Of a DNA stretch of 64,000 bases, positions 17,705 through 25,588 are shown one piece after another. The DNA is taken from NCBI RefSeq assembly GCF_904848665.1, contig NZ_CAJHCQ010000016.1:62001-126000 (forward strand). Direction: 5' to 3'. This DNA comes from Paraburkholderia hiiakae (GTDB lineage Bacteria > Pseudomonadota > Gammaproteobacteria > Burkholderiales > Burkholderiaceae). The number at the start of each line of letters is the position of its first letter. Positions within the stretch are counted from its first letter, which is position 1. The notes under the pieces are model-generated. The model saw only the letters and a program-made list of their open reading frames with translations. It was not told the origin of the DNA and did no database searches. The position numbers and the translations under genes are program-made.

Positions 17705-19369
17705 CTATGGCATCACGCACGTGAAATTTGCCGCGAGATTCAGATTGCCACGGCCTAAATAGCGCGGGAACGCCGGGTAGCGGCACAGCGGCCGCGTGCG
17801 GCCGTTCGTGGCCTGCGCAATGTCGGTCACGAACAGCGTTTGCGGCGCGCTGCCGTGCGTGACCCAGTCGTCGAGCGCACCGAGCAGATCCACGGATGGA
17901 ATGAACACGCCATTGCCGTGCTGGTAACCCGGCACCATGTAAAGCCGCATGAAACTGTCCACGCGCTCTTCGCCATAGCGCCCGATCAGCCCCTGAAAAT
18001 ACGCGATCGTCTGGTTCGGGCTGATGACCTCGTCGGCGAGTCCCTGCAAGGTGATCAGCTTGCCGCCTCTCGCTATGTAGCGCGAAACGTCCGGATTCAT
18101 CGCGCCGATCGTAGTCGACAGCGTGAAAAGCCGCTCCCGGTAGCGGCCGGGATGCATCACGTCGAAGTTCGTCGAATCGAAAGTCGGGTCGTGCGTGATG
18201 AAATACTTGAGGTAGGCATCGCCCTGCGCGTACAGGTAGCCATTGGTCACGAAACCCAGTTGAGTCAACCGCTGCGGCGAATGCGCGAGGCCCAGCATGC
18301 TCGTGAAGCGCGTACCCTGGAAGACGTTGTAGCCGCGATAGCTGTCCGCGTTCCAGGCTAGCGGATAGGGCAGGCGCAGGCCGTCGCGCAGGCTTTCCAG
18401 CGTCGCGATCTGCGGCGGCGCGAGGCAGTCGTCTGCGTCGGCATACTGGCGATCTGGCTGATCCTGGGAGGGGCAACGCAGCGAGTCGATGATCTCCGGC
18501 TCTTTCGCGCGGCAGCCCTCCACGTCGCTGATGATGCCGTCCGCCGCACCGTCGAGGGCATCGCACACCTGCATCACGCGTGCGTACACGTGCTCCAGGA
18601 GTTGCGGCGAAAGATAGCCACCCGGCGTGCGGTATTCGCGCTGGCCCACCACGACGCCTATCAAGCGCACGCCGGAAAAGTTCAGGGCGGGAGAATTCGC
18701 AATCACGCCGTCGTAGTCATCGGGATAGCGCTGGATCACGGTGTAACCTTCGCGGCCACCCGTCGAGCCGCCGGCGAAATACATGTGTTCCGGCGGCCGA
18801 CCGTAGCCGAGCGTGATCAGTGCGAGCGCAACGTCATGCGCCTTCTTCAAATGCGCGTAACCGAAGTTCATCACGGCTTCTTCAAGCAGTCCGAAGTTTG
18901 CCTCCGACGACGTGCCGTTGTGACCGGAGTCGTCGCCGAAGGTCGCATAGCCGCGCGCGAGCGGTGCGCGATCGGGCGAGAAGGGCATCGGGCCGGTTCC
19001 CGTCACGACGACGCCGCTGTAGCCGCCACCGCCGAATTGCAGCGCGCGGCCGTTCCAGCGGCTCGGCAGGTTCACTTCGAAGCGGATGTCCGGCGTGCCG
19101 GCGCTCTGGGCGCGTATCACGCCGGTCAAGCGGCAGAAGTCGCCGTTGAGATTGCCAGTGGCGGTCGCGGGGATCATCGCGGCGCTCTGCACGAGCGCAC
19201 CGTTGGTGGGCAAGCCGATGCTCGCGGGCGGCAGCAGCGCGCCGGCAAGGTCGACGCAGTGCAGCGGCAGCGTAGGCGTGTGCTGGGCGAAAGCGTGGCC
19301 GCTAACGATGAGCGTGACGACGGCGATCGCTTTGAGGGATTCGAGTGCGCGCTTGCCCCGTCGTATCAT
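17705..19369 (-). CDS. Tannase/feruloyl-esterase-family exported hydrolase
   Basis: A 554-residue secreted alpha/beta-hydrolase of the tannase/feruloyl esterase family, which cleaves esters of gallate or hydroxycinnamates. The start at 19369 (MIRRGKRALE) overlaps the stop of the upstream acyltransferase-like gene (ATGA) and gives a signal peptide ending at AFA (about residue 28). The nucleophile elbow is GGSTGG with Ser202, the acid is Asp446 (GLADEVISP) and the base His484 (PGYQHGNG). The family normally has Cys just before the Ser and just after the His, forming a disulfide; here both are Gly (201 and 485). The substrate is unknown. Confidence 0.85.
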   Translation of the reverse strand: MIRRGKRALESLKAIAVVTLIVSGHAFAQHTPTLPLHCVDLAGALLPPASIGLPTNGALVQSAAMIPATATGNLNGDFCRLTGVIRAQSAGTPDIRFEVNLPSRWNGRALQFGGGGYSGVVVTGTGPMPFSPDRAPLARGYATFGDDSGHNGTSSEANFGLLEEAVMNFGYAHLKKAHDVALALITLGYGRPPEHMYFAGGSTGGREGYTVIQRYPDDYDGVIANSPALNFSGVRLIGVVVGQREYRTPGGYLSPQLLEHVYARVMQVCDALDGAADGIISDVEGCRAKEPEIIDSLRCPSQDQPDRQYADADDCLAPPQIATLESLRDGLRLPYPLAWNADSYRGYNVFQGTRFTSMLGLAHSPQRLTQLGFVTNGYLYAQGDAYLKYFITHDPTFDSTNFDVMHPGRYRERLFTLSTTIGAMNPDVSRYIARGGKLITLQGLADEVISPNQTIAYFQGLIGRYGEERVDSFMRLYMVPGYQHGNGVFIPSVDLLGALDDWVTHGSAPQTLFVTDIAQATNGRTRPLCRYPAFPRYLGRGNLNLAANFTCVMP

Positions 19370-20481
19370 CCGCAGCCGGCTCCGTTGACGCTCGCGCGGA
19401 CCTTCTCCTTCTGGCGGCCGAGCATGCCGCGCCAAGCCTTGGCGAGCAAGAGCGTCGCGCCGATCGCGACGATGTCGCCAGCGAGCGCCGCGCCAAGTGC
19501 CGCCGCGCCGTGCAGCGCGTGAGGCGTGGCGGTGTCGACGATCACCGAGATCAGCGTGCCGCCGACGAAACACACAAGCCCCGTGCGGCCAACGGTCACG
19601 ACGGCGGGCAGGCGCGCGGCGATCTGCGCGATGGTCCCGCGATGAACGAAATACGCCGCCACCATGGCAATGCCGATGAAGTTGACGACGCGCGCGAAGG
19701 CGAGATGCTGTTTCATGTCTCCAGGCATGGGTTGAGTCAGAACGAACCATTTAACCGACGCGAACAGCACCACGGCGGCGAACGCGAATCGCACCAGCCA
19801 GCGCGCGGTTTCCGAAGTCTTGAAACCGGGCGAAACCGGGTGCAGCCGGCAGAGCATGCCGAATACGAACATCAACTGCCACGCAAACGGGTCGAATGGC
19901 CAGTTCGCGAACGTGCTCGCGCCGATGAGCGCAGCGAGCAGCGGCGCGAAGGCCCAGAGCAGCAAACTGCAGATGAGCGTAGAGAGCGGCGCGTGGCGGG
20001 CAAAGGGCACCACCGCGGGCACGCACAGCGCAAATATGACATACATCGGCAGCACGCTCGACAGATAGGGCTGGCGTGCGAGCACCACGACGTGGAAGGT
20101 CTCGCACACGGGATGCGTGGCGAACGACGCCCAGCCGCTCAGATCGGCGGCGGTAGGGTTCAGGTGCAAGAGCGCGAGTATCGCGCCCGAGACCAGCGTG
20201 AGCAGGGCGGTCAGCAGATAGGCGCGGTAGATTTCCCAACTGCGCCGCAGGAACCGCCTTTGCGCAGCGCTCGCGCCACGGTGCGCGCGCACGGCCAGCC
20301 ACGCCGCAGCCGACGCATAGCCGCCGAGAAACACGAACACCTCGGCGGAGTCGCACAGCGCGTAAGCGTGCAACATCACATGCGACAAGGCGCTGCCCGG
20401 AATGTGATCGAGCACGATCACGATCAGCACGACGCCGCGGAAAAAATCGACCTCGATCGAACGTCCCTGGCGAGACTCCAT
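19366..20481 (-). CDS. OpgC-domain membrane acyltransferase-like protein
   Basis: A 371-residue protein with about ten transmembrane segments. I start it at the ATG at 20481 (MESRQGRSIEVDFFRGVVL), preceded by GAGGGC. A longer form adds 26 residues. The opening IEVDFFRGVVLIVIVLDHIPG has the R/H pattern of OpgC/acyltransferase-3 membrane enzymes (in OpgC, succinyl transfer to periplasmic glucans). Its stop overlaps the start of the tannase-family hydrolase, so the two are translated together. This raises the possibility that one adds and the other removes an ester group. The acceptor is unknown. Confidence 0.82.
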   Translation of the reverse strand: MESRQGRSIEVDFFRGVVLIVIVLDHIPGSALSHVMLHAYALCDSAEVFVFLGGYASAAAWLAVRAHRGASAAQRRFLRRSWEIYRAYLLTALLTLVSGAILALLHLNPTAADLSGWASFATHPVCETFHVVVLARQPYLSSVLPMYVIFALCVPAVVPFARHAPLSTLICSLLLWAFAPLLAALIGASTFANWPFDPFAWQLMFVFGMLCRLHPVSPGFKTSETARWLVRFAFAAVVLFASVKWFVLTQPMPGDMKQHLAFARVVNFIGIAMVAAYFVHRGTIAQIAARLPAVVTVGRTGLVCFVGGTLISVIVDTATPHALHGAAALGAALAGDIVAIGATLLLAKAWRGMLGRQKEKVRASVNGAGCG

Positions 20482-20728
20482 GGTGCCCTCGCAAGCATCG
20501 CGAAAGGCGCCGCTCAGGCCGACGCCAGCCGCTCGATGAATGGCAGGGCGGCGAGTCACGAACTGCGCCGCCGCCCATGTGCGTACGAGAGCATCACGCA
20601 GGTATCGTTCCCTGCTCGCGGCATGGTTAGCGGTTTATGCGCCTGAAATGACGCGCACGCCATGTCGCCGCCATCTGCGTGCCAGCTATGTTGCGACTGC
20701 CTGGCAACCGTGGTGTACGACGTGCCGC

Positions 20729-21205
20729 TTACTTCGCTGCGACGGCGCGCTCGATCGCGGCGATGTCGATCTTGCGCATTTGCATCATCGCGTCCATCGC
20801 GCGCTTGCCCGCTTCGCGATCGGCGCCGAAGACGCATTCGAGCAGACGCTTTGGCGTGATCTGCCACGAAAACCCCCAGCGGTCCTTGCACCAGCCGCAG
20901 TCCGACTCCTCGCCGCCGTTGCTAACGATGGCGTTCCAGTAGCGGTCGGTCTCTTCCTGACTGTGGGTCTCAACCATGAAGCTCACGGCTTGATTCGCCT
21001 TGAAGTTGGGGCCACCGTTCAGGCCTGCGAAGCGGCGGCCGAGCACCGTGAATTCGACCAGCAGTTCCGCCCCCGCGCCGATACCCGGTATGGGGGAAAC
21101 ATGGGCCGCCACGACATGGCTGTCCGGAAACGTTGCGGCGTAGAACTCCGCCGCTTCGCGCGCGCGCCCTTCATCGAACCACAGGCAAGTCACAAGCTCC
21201 GTCAT
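20729..21205 (-). CDS. VOC-family PhnB-like protein
   Basis: A 158-residue protein starting at the ATG at 21205 behind AAGGAGATTGTG. It has the PhnB/'3-demethylubiquinone methyltransferase-like' VOC pattern: TCLWFDEGRAREAAEFYAATF at residues 6-26, then GLNGGPNFKANQAVSFMV and later CGWCKDRWGFSWQITPKRL. Members form dimers of the glyoxalase fold. Their enzymatic role is unsettled despite the methyltransferase label in databases. It is a single gene. Confidence 0.85.
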   Translation of the reverse strand: MTELVTCLWFDEGRAREAAEFYAATFPDSHVVAAHVSPIPGIGAGAELLVEFTVLGRRFAGLNGGPNFKANQAVSFMVETHSQEETDRYWNAIVSNGGEESDCGWCKDRWGFSWQITPKRLLECVFGADREAGKRAMDAMMQMRKIDIAAIERAVAAK

Positions 21206-21305
21206 CACAATCTCCTTCGGGGAATGCGCCTGCTTGCTGGCGCGTACCGCCCATTGTGACAAAGCCTCTGCGATGCGTGGGATTTTTGCTAGCTGAGCAT
21301 GACGT

Positions 21306-21566
21306 TTAGTCAATGCATTGCTGGATGGCGAGTGACGTGGCAGCGTGCGAATCCGTTTTGCCGTGTTCCGAATGTGATTCGGACTGCGATGCAAGGCACA
21401 GCGCGAGATTGGCGCGGGTGCTGCTCGGGGCGAACATGAGCGCAAGCAGTAGTGCCATCACGGCCGCGACGAGAATAGCGCCGCCGCGCAAGATCGAGGG
21501 CAGAGCGGTCGAAAAGGGAAAAATGGCGCTAAAACGCGAAGTATGTTCGACGAGGGTTCGGAACAC
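21306..21566 (-). CDS. Hypothetical small membrane protein
   Basis: An 86-residue frame beginning with a GTG, with AAGAGG about five nt upstream. It has one transmembrane segment (GGAILVAAVMALLLALMF, about residues 28-45) and a polar His/Ser-rich tail. I recognise no family. It lies between the PhnB-like gene and an AraC gene on the same strand. It could be spurious; the membrane segment and ribosome-binding site are the only support. Confidence 0.4.
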   Translation of the reverse strand: MFRTLVEHTSRFSAIFPFSTALPSILRGGAILVAAVMALLLALMFAPSSTRANLALCLASQSESHSEHGKTDSHAATSLAIQQCID

Positions 21567-21690
21567 GGCGGCCTCTTTTCGGTGAACGTCGGGGGCATGA
21601 CGTCACGATAGGGAGGCCCTGCAGCAGCGACAAGACCCAGCGGCGCATCAAAACATGGAGCCACGCACGGCGGGATCGAGGAGCATAAGA

Positions 21691-22608
21691 CTACTTCAGG
21701 AATGCTTGACGATATGCGTTCGGCGCGGCGTCGAACGCTTCGCGAAAGCGATGGCTGAAGTGGCTCGCGTTCGCGTACCCGCACTCTGCTGCAATCTGCG
21801 CGAGTGGCAGGGCGGTCGCGCGCAACAGGAGGCGGGCGCGCTCGAGTCGCTGAGCCGCAATCCATGCATGCGGCGGCTGCCCGAACGAAGCGCGGAACAT
21901 GCGCGCGAGATGGTATTCGGAAAGGCACGCCACATCGGCCAGGGCGCCGAGCGTCAGTGCCTCGCCCAGGTGGGCGTCGATATAGTCGCGCAGGCGTCGC
22001 CGCGTCGCCACCGCGAGTCCGCCCTTGAGGGCCGCGCCCGGGCGTCGTACGCCCTGGCTGCGCAGCAGCAGGCTCAGCACGTCGTGCGCCGTTTCGTTGC
22101 TGCGCAGGAGCCCCTCTGGATCGGCCCAGTTCTCGTTGGCCAGCGCCTGGCAGAGCACGGCAATCCGGTCGTCTTCGAAATACGTGCGGTCGGCCAGCGT
22201 GAGTTCGCGCGGTTCCCGGTCGAGTTCGCGCACCGCGCGCTGCGTGAAGTGCTCGGGCAGGAAATACAGGTGCATGAAATGCATGTGGCCACGCACCCAC
22301 CAGCGCGATTCATGGTCGCCGGGAAGCGCGCAGAGCCGGCTTGGCGCGCCATAAACGCCGGGCAATTTCTGCCGCTCCGTGCGGTAGCCGCCGTCGAGAT
22401 AGCACGACAGCGTGTGATGGCCCGGCCGATCGTAGACAGTCTCGGCCTCGCGCGTTTCGCGCGTCCAGACGGCGGCAGCAAACTGGTCGCCGAGCCAGGC
22501 AAAGCGCTCCAGCGTCGCATTGGCTGCGCTCAGCGTGCGGCACACCGACTGCAGCCCAAACGGCGTGTCGGCGGGCGCGGGCGCGGGAAGCGACACCTGG
22601 GCGTTCAT
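21691..22608 (-). CDS. AraC-family transcriptional regulator
   Basis: A 305-residue regulator starting at the ATG at 22608; the longer frame would begin at a TTG. The N-terminal 200 residues are an effector domain with HTLSCYLDGGYRTER. The C-terminus holds the two AraC helix-turn-helix motifs (ALTLGALADVACLSEYHLAR and LPLAQIAAECGYANASHFSH). It is divergent from an EamA permease gene, and the shared 188-nt region holds three TTTCAA-type half-sites. It probably controls that exporter; the inducer is unknown. Confidence 0.9.
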   Translation of the reverse strand: MNAQVSLPAPAPADTPFGLQSVCRTLSAANATLERFAWLGDQFAAAVWTRETREAETVYDRPGHHTLSCYLDGGYRTERQKLPGVYGAPSRLCALPGDHESRWWVRGHMHFMHLYFLPEHFTQRAVRELDREPRELTLADRTYFEDDRIAVLCQALANENWADPEGLLRSNETAHDVLSLLLRSQGVRRPGAALKGGLAVATRRRLRDYIDAHLGEALTLGALADVACLSEYHLARMFRASFGQPPHAWIAAQRLERARLLLRATALPLAQIAAECGYANASHFSHRFREAFDAAPNAYRQAFLK

Positions 22609-22636
22609 GGTCGGGGCGGCGGGCTGCAAAGCGAGG

Positions 22637-22676
22637 TTTCAAAGGGGGTTTTCAAGATGGCGTTTGAAAGTATACT
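22637..22676. promoter_or_regulatory. Candidate AraC operator and -10 box in the divergent AraC/EamA region
   Basis: TTTCAAA (22637-22643) and TTTGAAA (22663-22669) are inverse complements, with a further TTTTCAAG (22649-22656) between them. A -10-like TATACT (22671-22676) for the EamA gene follows directly. Three half-sites next to a -10 box suit an AraC-type activator. Confidence 0.42.
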
Positions 22677-22796
22677 CGCGCACCCCGCTGTTTACCGGCC
22701 GCGCCCGGGCCCAAACAAGAAATGCGCAATCCTGGACAAGTCTGCGCCGCTCCTGTGCGCCATAGTTGGGGCATCGACTCGAGGTCCTTTCCGGCA

Positions 22797-23696
22797 ATGA
22801 ACCTTTTACTTTACGTGCTGACCGTGCTGATCTGGGGCACCACCTGGATCGCTATCAAGTGGCAGCTTGGCGTCGTGCCCGCGCCCGTTTCGATCGCCTG
22901 GCGTTTCGGGCTCGCGGCGCTTCTGGTGTTCGCGCTGCTGGCCGTGATGCGCCGCCCCATATGGCCGCCGCGCGCGGCGTGGCGCTATCTCGTCGCCCAG
23001 GGGCTGGCGCTGTTCTGCCTCAATTTCCTGTGCTTTTACTATGCCGAGAGCATCGTGCCGAGCGGGCTTGTCGCCGTGGTGTTCTCGACCTCGCCGCTCC
23101 TGAATTCGATCAACGGGCGCATCTTCATGGGCCGGCCATTGCAACCCATGGTCGTGGGCGGGGCCGTATTGGGTTTGATCGGAATCGTTTGCCTTTTCCT
23201 GCAGCAGATGGCCGGCCATATCGGCGATCAAACCGCGTGGCTCGGCCTCGCAGTGGCGTTTCTCGGCACGCTGTGTTTCTCCACGGGCAATTTACTGTCC
23301 AGCCGCATGCAGTCGATGGGGCTCAATCCGCTCGTCACGAATGGCTGGGCCATGCTGATCGGCACTGCGGTGCTCGTCGCCGGCAGCGCCGTGGCCGGAT
23401 TGCAGTTCAGGCTCGACATGGATGCGCGCTACCTCGGCGCGCTGGCCTGGCTCGTCGTGGCAGGTTCGGTGATCGGGTTCACGGCCTACCTGACGCTGGT
23501 TGGCAGGATCGGGCCCGAGCGCGCTGCGTATTGCACAGTCTTGTTCCCGATCGTGGCGCTGGCGGTTTCGACGGTCTACGAGGGGTATCGGTGGTCTTTG
23601 CTTGCCGTTGTGGGCCTTTTGCTGGTCGTATCGGGCAACCTGGTTGCGTTCGACCTGACGAAGCGCCTGTTCGCGCGGCGCGCACCGGCGTCGTGA
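22797..23696 (+). CDS. EamA-family (DMT superfamily) exporter
   Basis: A 299-residue permease with ten transmembrane segments in two EamA repeats. The first opens with VLTVLIWGTTWIAIKWQLG (residues 7-25) and the second includes ARYLGALAWLVVAGSVIGF. The start is the ATG at 22797. The EamA group includes exporters of amino acids, metabolites and toxic compounds such as RhtA and YdcZ-like proteins. The divergent AraC regulator probably controls it. The substrate cannot be inferred. Confidence 0.88.
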   Translation: MNLLLYVLTVLIWGTTWIAIKWQLGVVPAPVSIAWRFGLAALLVFALLAVMRRPIWPPRAAWRYLVAQGLALFCLNFLCFYYAESIVPSGLVAVVFSTSPLLNSINGRIFMGRPLQPMVVGGAVLGLIGIVCLFLQQMAGHIGDQTAWLGLAVAFLGTLCFSTGNLLSSRMQSMGLNPLVTNGWAMLIGTAVLVAGSAVAGLQFRLDMDARYLGALAWLVVAGSVIGFTAYLTLVGRIGPERAAYCTVLFPIVALAVSTVYEGYRWSLLAVVGLLLVVSGNLVAFDLTKRLFARRAPAS

Positions 23697-24463
23697 GCGG
23701 GCTTCAGCGGGCCAGGCTGGCCCTCAGGGCGTTGGCGTAGGGCCGATACAGCCAGGCTGCGCGTCCGTCGAATCGGTTTCAAGCAGTACGAAGCGTCTGG
23801 CGTGCATGATGAGTGGCGCAGGTAGCGCGGCCCCACATTTGATCAGTGCGTGAAGGGCGCATGGCAATCGCCTCCATTCGAACCCCTTGCGCCTGAGTGT
23901 CACAGTCGCCTCGGAGCGCCTGTTGGCCGTTTATGTGTTGCGCATCATTCGCGGCTAGCCCGGGCGGCCGCCTCGATTGTGACGAGCTGCGCACAGCCGC
24001 ATGTGGGGCGGCACACCGAGCCTTCGCGTGGCTGATTCAATTGAATATCAAATGCCTTCGTTTTGATTACGAAAGAGGCGGCCGGTATAAATTCATCGTT
24101 TGCACTAAAGATTCGTCTGAAGGTTGCCGATACCCTCGGATGAGCAGATAAATATGAATGCAAACACGCGGCGTGCCAGCCGCTCCGGGGTTACCGCGTA
24201 CGCCCGCGCCTGCGGGGATTGAAACCAATGCAAGATGGCCTGTCTACGCGTGCAGCACACGCCTGCGCGCGCTGTTCACCCTCCTCGCGAGCGCGCTCCC
24301 CACACCGCTGTTCAGTTTCGCCGCCGCAATCAAGCCCGATGGCACGGCCACGACTTCAGCGGGCGGATAAGCGTATGGCATTGCAGACACTGCGAAATCC
24401 GTCCGGCGCGTCGCCTCATTTGCGCCGGGGACAGGGACAAGACAAAGACGGGAGAGGCCAGTA
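23697..24463. other. 767-nt intergenic region with one good promoter
   Basis: No frame here looks like a conserved gene. The segment from about 24040 to 24160 is AT-rich against its surroundings and holds a strong sigma70-like promoter (24063-24091). If it serves the gene at 24464, the leader is about 365 nt. A 22-codon frame begins at the ATG at 24154 but has no further support. A sequence resembling the end of a CRISPR repeat occurs once near 24210 and is not an array. Confidence 0.5.
24063..24091 (+). promoter_or_regulatory. Putative sigma70 promoter
   Basis: TTGATT (24063-24068) and TATAAA (24086-24091) are spaced by 17 nt inside an AT-rich patch. Transcription would start near 24098 and run to the wHTH-like gene at 24464 through a long leader. 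Confidence 0.5.
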
Positions 24464-24853
24464 ATGAAGGTTCACGTTAGTGCGCTCACGCTGCTGCGCT
24501 GGTTGGCGCAACGCGAAAGTGCGTCGGTCAGCGAAATTACTGCGTCGGGCTTGATGAGTTCGCGCGAAGCCTCCGATGTCGTTCGCTACGCCATGCGCAA
24601 CGGCGCCGCCGAACGCGTCAACACGGGCGCGAGTGCGCGAGGATCCGCGCGCTACCGATCGACCGGCGTGCCTTTGCCGGAACCGCGGATGGCGCCGGCC
24701 GGTGCGTCGTTTGACGGCTTGTTGAGTGCGTGGGGAATCGCCCAGCAGCCCCCCGAGCTTCCCGCGGTGCGTACGCGCGTTTATCAGATCGAGGATAACG
24801 GCCAGGATAGGCGAGGTGAAAATCGCCTCGGAAAATTAAAGCTCAATGATTGA
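24464..24853 (+). CDS. Hypothetical protein with a winged-helix-like N-terminus
   Basis: A 129-residue protein with a good ribosome-binding site (GGGAGAGG before the ATG). Residues 5-60 (ALTLLRWLAQRESASVSEI, then a second helix and RGSARYR) read like a small winged helix-turn-helix of the kind found in MarR or TrmB proteins. The C-terminal half is Pro-rich and polar. I do not recognise a named family. It could be a DNA-binding regulator. The nearest gene downstream is DUF2844. Confidence 0.6.
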   Translation: MKVHVSALTLLRWLAQRESASVSEITASGLMSSREASDVVRYAMRNGAAERVNTGASARGSARYRSTGVPLPEPRMAPAGASFDGLLSAWGIAQQPPELPAVRTRVYQIEDNGQDRRGENRLGKLKLND

Positions 24854-25063
24854 AGGCAATTGCGAGCCATTGAGAAAATAGACGAATAGAGAATTGATAC
24901 ACCGTGCCGCGGACCGTCTGTGCCGCGGGGCGTTCCGGTTCGTATTCCGGACGCCTGGCGTCAAGTGATGGTTCGATTTTCGCCGTTGATTATCGCAAGG
25001 ATAGCAACGGCAACCCTGCGCCGATGTGCGCGATAAAGCCAACCAAGAAAGAGTTCTCTCCTG

Positions 25064-25567
25064 ATGTCGAAACCGATCCTGCACGTCGCGCTTTATGCGA
25101 CGTTGAGTTGCGCCGCGCTGGGCGCGGCGGCACCAGCCTCGGCTGAACTCGGCGGCATGCCCACGCCTGCGCCGGCGTCAGCTGTCTCCAGTTCTGTCAA
25201 TGCGGCCGTCGTCCATGCTCAATCGGGCGTCGCCGGTACCACGAGCGCCGCTTCGTACACGGTGACGCAAACGACTTTCGGCACCGGCACCGTCGTGCGT
25301 GAGTTCGCCTCGGCGGCCGGAACGGTATTCGGCATCGCCTGGAGTGGGCCGATCATGCCGAATCTCCCCGTTCTGCTCGGCACCTACTTCACGCAATATG
25401 ACAGCGCCCGCGTCGCGCAGCGCACGGCAAACCCTGGCCGTGGTCCGCTGAGTGTCGAGCTTCCCGGTCTTGTCGTGCATTCCGGCGGCCACATGGGAGC
25501 GTTCTCCGGGCAGGCCTATCTGCCCCAATCGTTGCCGACTGGCGTGAGCGCCACCGACATTCAATAA
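25064..25567 (+). CDS. DUF2844 exported protein
   Basis: A 167-residue protein with a signal peptide (ALYATLSCAALGAAAPASA, cleavage after about residue 28). The DUF2844 region follows, including TTFGTGTVVREFASAAGTVF, GIAWSGPIMPNLPVLLGTYF and VVHSGGHMGAFSGQAYLP. Together with the DUF3443 lipoprotein that begins 21 nt downstream it forms a pair repeatedly seen in Burkholderia. The pair is presumably envelope-located, and its function is unknown. Confidence 0.88.
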   Translation: MSKPILHVALYATLSCAALGAAAPASAELGGMPTPAPASAVSSSVNAAVVHAQSGVAGTTSAASYTVTQTTFGTGTVVREFASAAGTVFGIAWSGPIMPNLPVLLGTYFTQYDSARVAQRTANPGRGPLSVELPGLVVHSGGHMGAFSGQAYLPQSLPTGVSATDIQ

Positions 25568-25588
25568 CGAACGAGAACAAGGCGAACC

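Noticed and set aside
24200..24226. CRISPR-repeat-like end (GCGGGGATTGAAACC)
   Set aside because: It occurs once, with no spaced copies nearby and no cas genes.
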